Source: Adhaeribacter terrigena
GTDB lineage: Bacteria; Bacteroidota; Bacteroidia; Cytophagales; Hymenobacteraceae
Length of the DNA: 64,000 nucleotides
Assembly: GCF_016623615.1 (NCBI RefSeq)
Contig: NZ_JAEHFX010000008.1
Span: 172,778 to 236,777 of the forward strand
Reading direction: 5' to 3'
Each line of letters opens with the position of its first letter. Position 1 is the stretch's first letter. Of the stretch, positions 1 through 9,137 are shown piece by piece. The notes beneath the pieces were generated by a model. The model searched no databases and had not been told where the DNA came from. It worked only from the letters and a program-made list of their open reading frames with translations. The position numbers and the translations under genes are program-made.

Positions 1-2865
1 CGTACAAGAACAGATCAGGTTACGGTCGCCGTAAGCAGAATCTACGCGGGAAACGGAAGGCCAGAACTTGTTCGTGCGGCTGAATTCGTACGGATAAACC
101 GCTTTCTCACGGCTATACGGACGATCCCAGTTTTCAGCAAGGGCTAACTCAGCCGTATGCGGCGCATGTTTCAGCACATTGTTTTTCTGATCGGCTGCAC
201 CATTTTCTACTTCCTCAATTTCCTTGCGGATCGCGATCATCGCATCACAGAAACGGTCCAGTTCTTCTTTGGCTTCCGATTCGGTTGGTTCGATCATGAG
301 CGTGCCTGCTACCGGGAACGAAACGGTGGGCGCGTGGTAACCATAGTCCATCAAACGCTTGGCAATGTCTTCAACCTCAACGCCGAATTTCTTGAACGCA
401 CGGCAATCCAGAATCATTTCGTGGGCGCAACGGCCGTTCTTGCCTACATAAAGTACCGGGTAATGCGGCTCTAATTTCGCTTTGATGTAGTTCGCATTCA
501 GGATGGCAACTTTGGTAGCTTCGGTCAAACCTTCGCCACCCATCATGGCAATGTACGCGTACGAAATTGGCAGGATAGAAGCAGAACCCCAAGGCGCCGC
601 CGAAACTGCATGAATTGCTTTTTTACGACCCATATCTACCACGGCATGGCCTGGCAAATAAGGCGCTAAGTCTTTTACTACACCAATCGGGCCAACACCT
701 GGTCCGCCACCACCGTGAGGAATACAGAAGGTTTTGTGCAGGTTCAGGTGGCAAACGTCCGCGCCAATGTTAGCCGGCGACGTTAAACCAACCTGGGCAT
801 TCATATTGGCACCGTCCATATACACGCGGCCGCCGTTGTCGTGAATGATCTGGCAAATTTCGATGATGCTTTCTTCGTAAACGCCGTGGGTCGACGGATA
901 CGTTACCATTAAGCAGCTCAGTTCGTTTTTGTGTTGTTCCGCTTTCGATTTCAGATCGGCTACGTCGATGTTTCCTTTCTCATCGCATTTCACGATCACC
1001 ACTTTCATGCCCGCCATAACTGCAGAAGCCGGGTTCGTACCGTGCGCTGAAGATGGGATCAGGGAAATGTTGCGGTGAGTATCTCCGTTGGCTTCGTGGT
1101 ACGCGCGGATTACCATTAAACCGGCGTATTCGCCTTGCGCGCCTGAATTTGGCTGTAAAGAAACTGCATCGAAACCGGTAGCCGCGCATAACCAGGCTTC
1201 CAGGTCAGAGAAGATCTGCTGGTAACCTTTGGTTTGGTCGGCTGGTGCGAATGGGTGCAAGCCGCCAATTTCAGCCCAGGTAACCGGCGTCATTTCGGCA
1301 GTGGCGTTCAGTTTCATGGTGCAGCTTCCCAATGGGATCATGCCGTGCGTCAGAGAGAAATCTTTGTTTTCGAGATGCTTCATGTAGCGCAGGATCTGGT
1401 GTTCCGAATGGTGCGCATTAAACACATCAGCCGTTAAATACTCAGACTTACGAATTAAAGCTTCCGGCCAGGTAATATTGGTTTCTTCGGCAATGGCTAA
1501 TTTCGAAACATCGGCTTTTTTACCGGCAACTTTCGCGAATACTTCCACGATCTCTTTTGCTTCTTCCACATCCATGTTCTGGTGCAGGGAAATACCGATC
1601 TGGTTTTCGCCGAAATAACGGAAGTTGATCTGGGCAGCTTCCGCTTCTTTACGGATCGCAGTTACCATTTCCGCACTTTCGGCTTTAATGTTCAGCGTAT
1701 CGAAATAATTTTCGTTCAGCTGCTCAAAACCTAAGCCTTTCAGTTGCTCATCGATCATCTGCGCCATGGCGTGCGTGTTCAGACCAATGTATTTCAGGCG
1801 GCGCGGACCGTGATAAGTCGCATACATACCGGAAATTACGGCTAAAAGAACCTGCGCAGTACAGATGTTGGAAGTAGCTTTTTCGCGACGGATGTGCTGC
1901 TCGCGGGTTTGCAGCGCCATACGGTACGCTTTTTTACCTTGCGCATCGATAGACTGGCCAATGATACGGCCCGGAATTACGCGTTTGAAAGCTTCTTTCG
2001 TAGCAAAATAACCGGCGTGCGGTCCCCCAAAGCCCATTGGTACGCCGAAACGTTGCGTTGTACCAACGGCTACGTCTGCGCCCATTTCGCCCGGCGAAGT
2101 AAGCAGGGTTAAGCTTAAAATATCCGCAGCTACGGCTACGTACATATCGTTTTTGTGGGCTTCCGAAATAAAGGAAGTGTAATCAAAAACTTCCCCGTCG
2201 GCAGCCGGGTACTGCAGAATAGCACCGAATAACGTTTCGTCGTTCAGGTTGGCTTCGCGGTGATCGCCGATTACCAGTTCAATGCCAATTGGCGTGGCGC
2301 GGCTCATCAGTACGTCGATGGTTTGCGGCAGCATCTGGTTGGATACAAAGAAACGCTCAGCATTTTTACGGGCACCTTTGCGGTTGGCGTGCAGCATAGC
2401 CATGGCTTCGGCAGCAGCAGTGCCTTCATCTAATAAAGAGGCGTTGGCGATCTCCATGCCGGTCAGGTCCATTACCATGGTCTGGTAATTGATCAAAGCT
2501 TCTAAACGGCCTTGCGCAATTTCGGCCTGGTAAGGGGTATAAGCCGTGTACCAGCCCGGGTTTTCCAGAATGTTGCGCTGAATAACCGGGGGAATAATGG
2601 TATCGTGGTAGCCTAAACCGATGTACGATTTGAAAACTTTATTTTGCTTGGCGATCGCACTGAATTTCCGCAGGAAATCACGCTCCGTTAAGCCAGCCGG
2701 AATGTTGAGCGGGTTTTTCAGGCGAATGGCCGGCGGAATGGTTTCGTCGATCAGGGTGTCTAATGAATCGGTGCCGATGGTTTTCAGCATTTCCTGCATC
2801 TGCTGCTTGTCAGGGCCGTTATGGCGCTCTTTGAACACGTCGGCAGGTTTGGTTTTGAATATCAT
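1..2865 (-). CDS. gcvP: Glycine dehydrogenase (decarboxylating), P-protein, 3' end cut by window edge
   Basis: This is the P-protein of the glycine cleavage system. It decarboxylates glycine with pyridoxal phosphate and passes the aminomethyl group to lipoylated GcvH. I translated the minus strand from the ATG at 2863-2865 ([18 protein letters not shown]) and the frame stays open for all 955 codons to the left edge, so only a few C-terminal residues can be missing (family about 950-970). The PLP lysine lies in [16 protein letters not shown] (Lys about 711), and the N-terminal half has the usual [20 protein letters not shown] segment. No partner gcv gene is visible. A TAnnTTTG -7 box sits 81 bp upstream, inside an A30 element. 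Confidence 0.96.
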   Translation of the reverse strand, partial: MIFKTKPADVFKERHNGPDKQQMQEMLKTIGTDSLDTLIDETIPPAIRLKNPLNIPAGLTERDFLRKFSAIAKQNKVFKSYIGLGYHDTIIPPVIQRNILENPGWYTAYTPYQAEIAQGRLEALINYQTMVMDLTGMEIANASLLDEGTAAAEAMAMLHANRKGARKNAERFFVSNQMLPQTIDVLMSRATPIGIELVIGDHREANLNDETLFGAILQYPAADGEVFDYTSFISEAHKNDMYVAVAADILSLTLLTSPGEMGADVAVGTTQRFGVPMGFGGPHAGYFATKEAFKRVIPGRIIGQSIDAQGKKAYRMALQTREQHIRREKATSNICTAQVLLAVISGMYATYHGPRRLKYIGLNTHAMAQMIDEQLKGLGFEQLNENYFDTLNIKAESAEMVTAIRKEAEAAQINFRYFGENQIGISLHQNMDVEEAKEIVEVFAKVAGKKADVSKLAIAEETNITWPEALIRKSEYLTADVFNAHHSEHQILRYMKHLENKDFSLTHGMIPLGSCTMKLNATAEMTPVTWAEIGGLHPFAPADQTKGYQQIFSDLEAWLCAATGFDAVSLQPNSGAQGEYAGLMVIRAYHEANGDTHRNISLIPSSAHGTNPASAVMAGMKVVIVKCDEKGNIDVADLKSKAEQHKNELSCLMVTYPSTHGVYEESIIEICQIIHDNGGRVYMDGANMNAQVGLTSPANIGADVCHLNLHKTFCIPHGGGGPGVGPIGVVKDLAPYLPGHAVVDMGRKKAIHAVSAAPWGSASILPISYAYIAMMGGEGLTEATKVAILNANYIKAKLEPHYPVLYVGKNGRCAHEMILDCRAFKKFGVEVEDIAKRLMDYGYHAPTVSFPVAGTLMIEPTESEAKEELDRFCDAMIAIRKEIEEVENGAADQKNNVLKHAPHTAELALAENWDRPYSREKAVYPYEFSRTNKFWPSVSRVDSAYGDRNLICSCT

Positions 2866-2923
2866 AAAATGAATATTTAAGGAAAAAGCGATTATGATGT
2901 AGAAGTCAGTTAATTAGCGTTTA

Positions 2924-2953
2924 AAAACGGTACTGATTTCCAAGGCAAAAGTA
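2924..2953 (+). repeat. A30 element
   Basis: Core AAAACGGTACTGATTT, six bases, arm CAAAAGTA. It lies upstream of gcvP and its arm coincides with the -7 box. Confidence 0.7.
2946..2953 (-). promoter_or_regulatory. Probable -7 promoter box of gcvP
   Basis: On the minus strand this reads TACTTTTG, a match to the Bacteroidota -7 consensus TAnnTTTG, 80 bp before the gcvP ATG. The same eight bases are the arm of the A30 copy at 2924-2953. I saw no clear -33 box. Confidence 0.5.
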
Positions 2954-3045
2954 CGGGTAATTATTTTTATTTAATAATGGGCTTCCGGAATTTCGGGAAA
3001 GTTGATTTTTGTCATTTTTGGAGGAGAAGGTTTGGGGTTCTCAGG

Positions 3046-3075
3046 AGTTTTTTCAGCCTGAAAGCATAGCATTAT
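3046..3075 (-). repeat. A30 element
   Basis: Read on the minus strand: core ATAATGCTATGCTTTC, six bases, arm AAAAAACT. Intergenic, somewhat diverged. Confidence 0.6.
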
Positions 3076-3123
3076 TGCGTCATCCCGAGCGTTAGCCAAG
3101 CGTACTTATAAGGCCGCGTTTTT

Positions 3124-3153
3124 GACTTTTTAACCTAAAAAGCATACCGTTTT
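3124..3153 (-). repeat. A30 element
   Basis: Read on the minus strand: core AAAACGGTATGCTTTT, six bases, arm AAAAAGTC. Intergenic, near-consensus. Confidence 0.8.
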
Positions 3154-3421
3154 CATAGTTGCCTTCAAATCTTAATTCATAATTCTCAATTCTTGATTAA
3201 ACTTTCTCCCTCAAGCCGGGCGGCTTCGTTTAGCTACGCTGAATCTCCGATTTCTGCGTTCGCGGCTGCACCCTTTCTTTGCTTACGCAATTTTGCTGCG
3301 CAAAAGTCGGAAAGGGCGGAGGCCGCTCTCACAGGAAATGTTGTCAGTTTCACTGCGTAGCTGGCTTTTTATCAGATAAACTGTTTCAGGAAACGTTGCG
3401 CTGACGATATCGTGAAAACAA

Positions 3422-3450
3422 CCACCCCAACCCCTCCTGACCAGGAGGGG
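3422..3450. repeat. GC-rich dispersed palindrome
   Basis: CCACCCCAA is followed by CCCCTCCTGA and CCAGGAGGGG, which form a hairpin. It belongs to the same family as copies near 3531, 17085, 40056, 40350, 46151 and 46270. Confidence 0.75.
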
Positions 3451-3489
3451 AACTGCTACACTGCTACCTTTGGGTTTTTCTGCTCCTGG

Positions 3490-3519
3490 AAAATGCTATG
3501 CTTTCAGACTCAAAAAGTC
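3490..3519 (+). repeat. A30 element
   Basis: Core AAAATGCTATGCTTTC, six bases, arm AAAAAGTC. It lies between two GC-rich palindromes. Confidence 0.8.
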
Positions 3520-3530
3520 GATTTACAGCA

Positions 3531-3571
3531 CCAACCCCAAACCCTCCTTAGCAAGGAGGGTTTGGGGTTGG
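3531..3571. repeat. GC-rich dispersed palindrome, near-perfect
   Basis: CCAACCCCAAACCCTCCTT is mirrored by AAGGAGGGTTTGGGGTTGG with a short loop, giving a nearly perfect hairpin of about 41 bp. It is the best preserved member of its family here. Confidence 0.8.
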
Positions 3572-3809
3572 TTGAAACTCCGGCGTGAAATCCATAAATC
3601 CTTTCATCTGACGAATCCAAATTCAGACAATCCTGTAAATCAATCTAATCCCAAAAATCGTGTTCAGACAAATCTTCATTGGCGTCTGCTTTAGTTCACG
3701 GATTACAGCTGCGAAGAAAAACTCCCGCCCCTGTTTTTAAGAGAGGGCTGGGGTGGGGTGAAATTTTTCTTAAATTTACCCCGAACTTCCAATCAATTCG
3801 TACCTTAAA

Positions 3810-5024
3810 ATGACAAAACATAAAATCGGTATCGTTAAAGAAGGCAAAATCCCAGTTGATAAACGCGTGCCGCTTACCCCTAAAAAATGTGCAGAAACCC
3901 TGCAAGCTTATCCGGAGGTAGAAATTGCGGTGCAGCCCAGTTCGATCCGTTGTTTTAAGGACGAAGAATTTACCCAATTGGGTGTAAAACTGCAGGAAGA
4001 TCTTTCCGATTGCGACATCATTATGGGTGTAAAGGAAGTTCCGGTAGATCAGTTAATTCCGAATAAAACCTACCTGTTCTTTTCGCATACCATTAAAAAA
4101 CAGCCTTATAACCGGAAGCTGTTGCAGGCCATTCTGCAGAAAAATATCTGCCTGGTAGATTACGAAACGCTCACCGATAAAAACGGCAACCGCATTGTGG
4201 CTTTCGGGTATTGGGCGGGCATTGTGGGCGCTTATAACGGCATTCTGACCTACGGCAAAAAATGGAGCTTATTCGATCTGAAGCCTGCTTACCAGTGCCT
4301 GGATATGGAAGACATGCAGGAAGAATTTTTTAAAGTGAAAGCGCTTCCGCCGATCAAAATTGCGGTAACCGGCGGCGGAAGAGTGGCGCACGGTGCCATG
4401 GAAGTGCTCGATATGATGGGCATAAAAAAAGTGAGCGTATTTAACTTTCTTTACAACGATTTCAACGAACCGGTTTACGCCCAGCTGCATTCTTCCGATT
4501 ATAATGCCCGCATAGATGGCAAAGTCTGGGACAGCCCCGATTTTTACACGCACCCGGAAGAATACAAAAGCACTTTCGAAAAATTTACCAAGGTAACCGA
4601 TCTGCTGATTGCCTGCGCCTACTGGAACCCGAAAGCCCCGAAGCTCTTCACCGAAGAAGATATGAAGGAACCGGATTTCCGGATCAACACCATTGCCGAC
4701 GTAACCTGCGACATTGATGGCTCCATTCCTACCACCAAACGCTCCAGCACCATCGAGGAACCGGCTTTTGATTACAACCCCTGGACCACGCACCTCGAGC
4801 CGCCTTACAACAAGCAAGGGAATATTACCGTGATGGCCGTAGATAACCTGCCCTGCGAACTTCCCCGCAACGCTTCCCGCGATTTCGGCCGCCAGTTAAT
4901 TGATAACGTTTTCCCGTATTTGCTGGACGAAGACGATGGCACCATTGCGCGGGCCACGATTACCAAAAACGGCAAGCTGACCGAGAAATATGCGTACCTG
5001 CAGGATTATGTGGATGGGGAGTAA
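3810..5024 (+). CDS. AlaDh/PNT-family NAD-dependent dehydrogenase, probably saccharopine dehydrogenase-like
   Basis: The 404-residue protein opens with IGIVKEGKIPVDKRVPLTP, typical of the N-terminal domain shared by alanine dehydrogenase, transhydrogenase and lysine-forming saccharopine dehydrogenase. A glycine-rich dinucleotide loop (GGGRVAHG, residues 188-195) follows, and SIPTTKRSSTIEEPAFDYNP near residue 300 fits the saccharopine dehydrogenase branch better than alanine dehydrogenase. It is probably a soluble NAD(P)-dependent enzyme of lysine or amino-acid metabolism. The exact substrate cannot be set from sequence alone. It stands alone between repeat-rich gaps. The ATG at 3810 begins MTKHKIG and is the only good start. 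Confidence 0.8.
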   Translation: MTKHKIGIVKEGKIPVDKRVPLTPKKCAETLQAYPEVEIAVQPSSIRCFKDEEFTQLGVKLQEDLSDCDIIMGVKEVPVDQLIPNKTYLFFSHTIKKQPYNRKLLQAILQKNICLVDYETLTDKNGNRIVAFGYWAGIVGAYNGILTYGKKWSLFDLKPAYQCLDMEDMQEEFFKVKALPPIKIAVTGGGRVAHGAMEVLDMMGIKKVSVFNFLYNDFNEPVYAQLHSSDYNARIDGKVWDSPDFYTHPEEYKSTFEKFTKVTDLLIACAYWNPKAPKLFTEEDMKEPDFRINTIADVTCDIDGSIPTTKRSSTIEEPAFDYNPWTTHLEPPYNKQGNITVMAVDNLPCELPRNASRDFGRQLIDNVFPYLLDEDDGTIARATITKNGKLTEKYAYLQDYVDGE

Positions 5025-5061
5025 CCTGATAAAACCGCTAGCCTTTTAGCAAGCTTCCTAT

Positions 5062-5209
5062 CGCAAATTTAAGCGCAGTAGCGACTTGTGACTTTTTAAT
5101 GGCAAAACCATATCGTTTTTATAGCTGGTCTTGAAAGTTGCTTTGCAGTCAAGGTTAGTTGCAAACTGCGCAAATTGAAACCCACAATTTGCACAGCGCT
5201 AAACTTGCG
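5062..5209. repeat. Long inverted-repeat element, copy 1
   Basis: The left end at 5062-5090 (starting CGCAAATTTAAGCGCAGTAG) is the diverged reverse complement of 5183-5209 (ending CAGCGCTAAACTTGCG). These ends match those of the element at 15141-15271, whose consensus starts CGCAAGTTTGAGCGCAGCGG. No coding frame lies inside, so it resembles a small non-autonomous element. An A30 copy lies within it. Confidence 0.65.
5090..5119 (-). repeat. A30 element
   Basis: Read on the minus strand: core AAAACGATATGGTTTT, six bases, arm AAAAAGTC. It sits inside the inverted-repeat element at 5062-5209. Confidence 0.8.
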
Positions 5210-5248
5210 GGATGAGAGTTTTAAAATAGAAGTCAGGTTATTTTTATT

Positions 5249-5902
5249 ATGAAGAAGAAAATTCTGGTAAGCTTTATTTTAGTTTTCGGAATATTGGGCG
5301 GCATCTATTATTTAGTAAAATTCACTGACTTTTTGCAAGATAGAAAACTAGTTTCAGCAAAACATAAAGAAGCAATCAGGCCTCTTTCTGAAATAGAAAT
5401 ATTAGGTAAAGAGTTTTGTAAATGTATGGTAAACAATGGTTCGCCAGCGCATTATGAATATGCTTGGAAGGTTTGCGAAGGAGAACTGATTCAAAAATAT
5501 GAGATTGCGAAATTGATGTTTGTAGATTTTCGTACGCCTCATTTAAGGAGCAGATTGCCACGGAAAGAATTTTATAAAGTTTTACAAAGCACTGAACTCT
5601 TTGAAGCTTATCTTAATAAAAAATGCAAAGTACAAACTGTGGGGCGCGACGAAAAAACGCTCAATAGTTGTAATTGTGAGCCCGGATTAGATCCAGATGA
5701 TTACTTGTTTAAAATTTGTAAGTATATTAAAAAGTATAAAATAAGTGTCTTTCCGGCAAGTCCTTGTGGTTACCAAATTACCAATATTAAAGAGGTGGAC
5801 CACCTTGTATATGTATATCTGGATTGTTGTTATTTAGGGGAAGTTGCCACTTTCGATAAAGAAACAGGAGAGATTATTAATTTTTCATTAGGAGCTAAAT
5901 AA
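5249..5902 (+). CDS. Hypothetical membrane-anchored cysteine-rich protein
   Basis: I do not recognise this 217-residue protein. Residues 4-23 form one hydrophobic segment (ILVSFILVFGILGGIYYLV), either a signal anchor or an uncleaved signal. The rest is predicted outside the membrane and holds paired cysteines (Cys57/Cys59, Cys76, then NSCNCEPG and YLDCCYLGE), which suggests disulfides or a metal site. Codon use is clearly more AT-rich than in its neighbours, which hints at recent gain. The stop is three bases from an A30 element that fills the gap to the convergent gene at 5941. Coding nature is supported by length, a good start and the signal segment. Confidence 0.7.
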   Translation: MKKKILVSFILVFGILGGIYYLVKFTDFLQDRKLVSAKHKEAIRPLSEIEILGKEFCKCMVNNGSPAHYEYAWKVCEGELIQKYEIAKLMFVDFRTPHLRSRLPRKEFYKVLQSTELFEAYLNKKCKVQTVGRDEKTLNSCNCEPGLDPDDYLFKICKYIKKYKISVFPASPCGYQITNIKEVDHLVYVYLDCCYLGEVATFDKETGEIINFSLGAK

Positions 5903-5905
5903 ACT

Positions 5906-5935
5906 GACTTTTTCCCCTCAAAACCCTATCGTTTT
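5906..5935 (-). repeat. A30 element between two convergent stop codons
   Basis: Read on the minus strand: core AAAACGATAGGGTTTT, six bases, arm AAAAAGTC. It fills nearly the whole 38-bp gap between stops at 5900-5902 and 5941-5943. Confidence 0.85.
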
Positions 5936-5940
5936 CCACC

Positions 5941-7875
5941 TCAACCACCCACCAATTCCACCCAGCCTTTTTTCATTTTTTGTTCGTTCCGGAAGTTGGC
6001 GTATTCCAGTAAATAGAAATAAACCCCGTCGGCAGTTTTTTGGCCGTTTACCCTACCGTTCCAGCCTTTATTAATTTCGGAAGTTTCGTAAAGAAGCTGG
6101 CCCCAGCGGTTGTAGATTTTCAGTTTTCCGGAACCAACGCCGCACATTTCCATGGGCGCAAAGGTTTCGTTACGGCCGTCGTTATTGGGCGTGAAAATGT
6201 TGGGCAGCAGCAGTTTTTCGTGATCGCCAATTTTCCCGCTGAAACGTTTGGTGCAGGTTTGGTAAGTTACATCTACGTGGTAGATTCCGGGTTTAGTGGC
6301 GCGGTAAATGGCGTTGGTGGAGCCGTCGTGCCAGCGGTAAACGGCTCCCGGCAAGGTGGCGTTTATCAGCACTTCGGAGTTCTGGCAAAGCGCCGTGTCA
6401 TGGGTTAAGGTTGGTTGCGGAAACGCGATTTGGGTAACCATTACGGTATCGGAAACGGTTTGTGCGCCGCAGTTGGTGGTAGCCCGCAGCCAGTATTTTC
6501 CGGATTGGTTTACCGCAATGGTAGCCGTGGTGTCGCCGGTGCTCCACAAATAAGAATCGAGCACCAAACCCGACCGGTCGCGTAAAGCCAGCGGCGAATT
6601 GGCGCATAAAATACTGTCAGCATGAATGTTGATTCTGGCTGGCGCAAAACTGCTGCAATGCGTGGAAGTTATGGCCGGAATATTCTTTACCGGAAACGAT
6701 TTGTTCACCACGCTAAACGTGTGCGAACTTACACTGGAGCTCGGCGAAAAAGGCGGGTTTACCGGTTCGGTGGTGATGTTGATGGCAAAAGTGGTGTCGC
6801 AGCCGGTGTGAAAAAGAGGGTCGGTTTTGGCAAAGAATAGTTTGGAGCCCGCCGCGTTGGCAATGGTGAGGCCGGTTAAAAGGGTATGGTTTTCGTCGGA
6901 AAAACCCACGTGGTAACCTTGGAGAATAACCCCGGCTTTACCGTTATCGAGCGTACTTTGCCTTACAATGTTCAGGTCTTTGTCGAACTCGATGATGGTA
7001 GCGTAACTAAAGCCGAAGGTATTGGTTTTATTGAAAACGGCCGCGAAATTTCCGTTGCTTTTTTTGTACAGCTGCGGCGGATTGCCGGTAAATTCCGTAA
7101 CCTTCCGGCCGCCTAGTTGCAGTTGCCCCGTTTTGCTGATCTTGTAAAACGTTACTGTGTTCAGAGCGCTGTTAAGCCCGGTGAAAATATAGCCGTCGCT
7201 TACTTCCACGGGTGCCAAATAACTAGTAGTATTCCCGAAACCGCTGGCCCACTCCAGGTTGCCGGTTTGGTCGATTTTAAACAGCGTGCTGCCAATGCGC
7301 GCCAGAATTCCGCCGTCGGAAGTTACAATGGCCCCGCCCCAGATCGGTCCGAAACTGTAGAACTTGGTCCAGAGAAAATTGCCGTTCGCATCAAGTTTGG
7401 TTATGGTGTTGAAAAAGCCCTGCTGGTTTAGGGGCGAAGCATTGGCCAGCACCACAAAATTGCCGTTGCTGTCTTCGCTGATGGTGTATGGGTACTGAAT
7501 ATAATCCGGGTCTTCCAACGATCTGCTCCAGATTATGGCGCCGTTCGCATCTAATAACGTAACCACCGAATGGTAAAGATTGGCGCTTGGAATGCGGTTG
7601 AGGAGCGCAAAACCGCCGTTTCGGGTTTTAATAGCGCTGCCGGCATAAAAACCGATCGGAATTTTATATTGCTTCGCCCAATCCGGATTGCCGCAGCTGT
7701 TGAATTTGTAAAGTTTCAGGCTGTCTAAGGAAAAGACCGCAATTCCCTGGTCGTTGGTCTGAAAAATCCGCGTGTTCCTGCCAAAATGCATCCCGTCAAT
7801 CGTTTTCACGAAAGCGCTCTGGCTCATCGAAACCAGCGGAAAAAGCAACAGGAAAACAAGCAGCAGTTTTTTCAT
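5941..7875 (-). CDS. Secreted protein with type B T9SS (gliding-motility) C-terminal domain
   Basis: I place the start at the ATG 7873-7875, which gives a clean signal peptide (MKKLLLVFLLLFPLVSMSQ) and 644 residues. An upstream in-frame start would add 14 residues. The middle holds repeated WAKQY, ILWSRSLED and FLWTKFYSFG type segments with LDANG and DQTGNLEW motifs, a bladed beta-propeller pattern. Two Ig-like stretches follow (LWSTGDTTATIAVNQSGKYW, then YRWHDGSTNAIYRA). The end is a classic CHU_C domain (LLLPNIFTPNNDGRNETF, then LKIYNRWGQLLYE). Such proteins leave the cell through the type IX system. The start codon lies in the spacer of an A30 copy. Confidence 0.88.
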   Translation of the reverse strand: MKKLLLVFLLLFPLVSMSQSAFVKTIDGMHFGRNTRIFQTNDQGIAVFSLDSLKLYKFNSCGNPDWAKQYKIPIGFYAGSAIKTRNGGFALLNRIPSANLYHSVVTLLDANGAIIWSRSLEDPDYIQYPYTISEDSNGNFVVLANASPLNQQGFFNTITKLDANGNFLWTKFYSFGPIWGGAIVTSDGGILARIGSTLFKIDQTGNLEWASGFGNTTSYLAPVEVSDGYIFTGLNSALNTVTFYKISKTGQLQLGGRKVTEFTGNPPQLYKKSNGNFAAVFNKTNTFGFSYATIIEFDKDLNIVRQSTLDNGKAGVILQGYHVGFSDENHTLLTGLTIANAAGSKLFFAKTDPLFHTGCDTTFAINITTEPVNPPFSPSSSVSSHTFSVVNKSFPVKNIPAITSTHCSSFAPARINIHADSILCANSPLALRDRSGLVLDSYLWSTGDTTATIAVNQSGKYWLRATTNCGAQTVSDTVMVTQIAFPQPTLTHDTALCQNSEVLINATLPGAVYRWHDGSTNAIYRATKPGIYHVDVTYQTCTKRFSGKIGDHEKLLLPNIFTPNNDGRNETFAPMEMCGVGSGKLKIYNRWGQLLYETSEINKGWNGRVNGQKTADGVYFYLLEYANFRNEQKMKKGWVELVGG

Positions 7876-7893
7876 AGAAGGCAATAGCGTTTT
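7864..7893 (-). repeat. A30 element spanning a start codon
   Basis: Read on the minus strand: core AAAACGCTATTGCCTT, spacer CTATGA that contains the ATG of the T9SS protein, arm AAAAACTG that encodes its first lysine and leucine codons. Confidence 0.65.
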
Positions 7894-8009
7894 AAAGCCG
7901 GTAAGTAAAAGACGCAAACTTTAATTTGACTGTGGCAAAGAAAAGCGATTTCGTGCAGATAATTTACCGATCTCCAGTAACATGGCAGGTTTTAAGAGAA
8001 TATTGTCCC

Positions 8010-8039
8010 GACTTTTTAAGTGCTAAACCCTATCGTTTT
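8010..8039 (-). repeat. A30 element
   Basis: Read on the minus strand: core AAAACGATAGGGTTTA, six bases, arm AAAAAGTC. It lies in the divergent gap between 7875 and 8178. Confidence 0.85.
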
Positions 8040-8177
8040 TCCCAGCATATTTCAGGCTGAAAATTTTGCCGAAACGTTATTGCCGGAAATTCTGAAGGTG
8101 AAGAAATCTTGATTTTCGTCAATGTTTACAACTGCCGTTTGCAGGAAATTTGCGATGTACTTTAAAACAGACAAACT

Positions 8178-8615
8178 ATGAAAAAGCAAAAAACAATGCT
8201 GCTGGCCGCCAAAGGATTTATCCTGCTTTCGGCTTTGAGTTTATTATCGGTAAGTGTCATGGCGTTCTTCAGTCCGCAGGCGGTTATGGATCTGGTGCAG
8301 GTAAAATTAGAAAACACCGATGCTTACAGTTCTATTCGCGGCGTTTACGGCGGGGTAGGGATGACGCTGGTAATTTCATTGATCTATCTCATGCTGAAAG
8401 AACCGCGCAAAGGCCTGGCGTTTTTAATGCTGCTCTGGGGTTTTTACGCTTTCTCGCGGACCATTACTATTTTCGCGGAAGGCAGTTTAGGCGCTTTCGG
8501 AACGCAATGGCTGGTAATTGAAGCTGCCTTTTTCCTGATCGCCGGTACTTTGTTCATGCTAACTGGCAAAAACGAAGCCTCTAAAACCGATTTGCAAGTA
8601 AAGCTCAGCGTTTAA
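8178..8615 (+). CDS. DUF4345-type four-helix membrane protein
   Basis: This 145-residue protein has four hydrophobic helices (about residues 8-30, 57-75, 79-100 and 108-132). The layout and the motif YSSIRGVYGGVGMTLVI between helices 1 and 2 match the DUF4345 family of small inner-membrane proteins, whose function is unknown. The start MKKQKTMLLAAK at 8178 is well placed. It converges on cbpM and shares a two-way terminator with it. Confidence 0.75.
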   Translation: MKKQKTMLLAAKGFILLSALSLLSVSVMAFFSPQAVMDLVQVKLENTDAYSSIRGVYGGVGMTLVISLIYLMLKEPRKGLAFLMLLWGFYAFSRTITIFAEGSLGAFGTQWLVIEAAFFLIAGTLFMLTGKNEASKTDLQVKLSV

Positions 8616-8630
8616 ATGAACTGCTATTTT

Positions 8631-8668
8631 AATACAAAAGCATAGCTATTAGGCTGTGCTTTTGTATT
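8631..8668. terminator. Bidirectional intrinsic terminator
   Basis: AATACAAAAGCA pairs with TGCTTTTGTATT around a 14-base loop, with A and T tracts on both sides. It serves the converging genes at 8615 and 8669. The stem includes AAAAGCATAGC, an A30-like fragment without the full layout. Confidence 0.85.
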
Positions 8669-9013
8669 TTACACTTCCCCTTCCAGATCGTTCACATTAT
8701 CTCCCAATCCAAACAACTTCAGATCCTGCTCTTTTTCCATTTGCTGCAGGCGGTAGCGGATCGTTTCCAGTTCGGAGTTCAGGTTCAGAAGTTGGTCGCG
8801 CATGTTGAGAATAATTTCCAGGCCTTCTTTGTTTATGCCCAGTTCGGAATGTAGCCGGAGCAGGCGTTCCAGTTTCTCGATTTCTTCGGCGGGCAGCACG
8901 GCTTTTTGTTCCTGTTCCTGCAAATGCACCAGCCCGAAATCGGCAAATTCCCGGATGAGCGTAACCTGAACGCCGTGGTGCGAACAAAATTCCTCTATGG
9001 CGATGTAGTTCAT
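8669..9013 (-). CDS. cbpM: Chaperone modulator CbpM-like protein
   Basis: The 114-residue protein has an N-terminal MerR-like helix-turn-helix segment (IAIEEFCSHHGVQVTLIREFADFGLV), then a long charged coiled coil to the end. This is the family of CbpM, which binds and modulates the J-domain of CbpA. It lies just downstream of the J-domain protein gene at 9138-10067 on the same strand, the pairing known from other bacteria. The 124-bp gap between them carries an A30 copy, so the two may be transcribed together or separately. Confidence 0.85.
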   Translation of the reverse strand: MNYIAIEEFCSHHGVQVTLIREFADFGLVHLQEQEQKAVLPAEEIEKLERLLRLHSELGINKEGLEIILNMRDQLLNLNSELETIRYRLQQMEKEQDLKLFGLGDNVNDLEGEV

Positions 9014-9077
9014 GGTCCCTTTAATTAGAAATTAGAAATTCAAAATTAGAAATAGGCGGCGGGCATTGTCAGATGGC

Positions 9078-9107
9078 AAAACGCTATGCTTTTACAGGAA
9101 AAAAGTC
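9078..9107 (+). repeat. A30 element
   Basis: Core AAAACGCTATGCTTTT, six bases, arm AAAAAGTC, an exact consensus copy, in the cbpA-cbpM gap. Confidence 0.9.
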
Positions 9108-9137
9108 AACTAACAGTTAACAATTAACAATCAGCAA

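Larger units (their letters stand above)
2866..3809. other. Repeat-rich intergenic region
   Basis: This 944-bp gap holds the gcvP promoter, four A30 copies, two GC-rich palindromes (3422-3450, 3531-3571), a half palindrome at 3726-3760 and a half copy of the GTCATCCCGAGC repeat near 3079. Open frames here, such as the 74-codon one at 3470-3694, run through these repeats and look non-coding. Confidence 0.7.

Noticed and set aside
3470..3694. 74-codon open frame on the plus strand
   Set aside because: It runs through an A30 copy and a GC-rich palindrome and has no protein-like composition.
4269..4817. 182-codon open frame antisense to the AlaDh/PNT-family gene
   Set aside because: It is the complement of a clear gene and has a shadow-type composition rich in Val, Phe, Gly and His.
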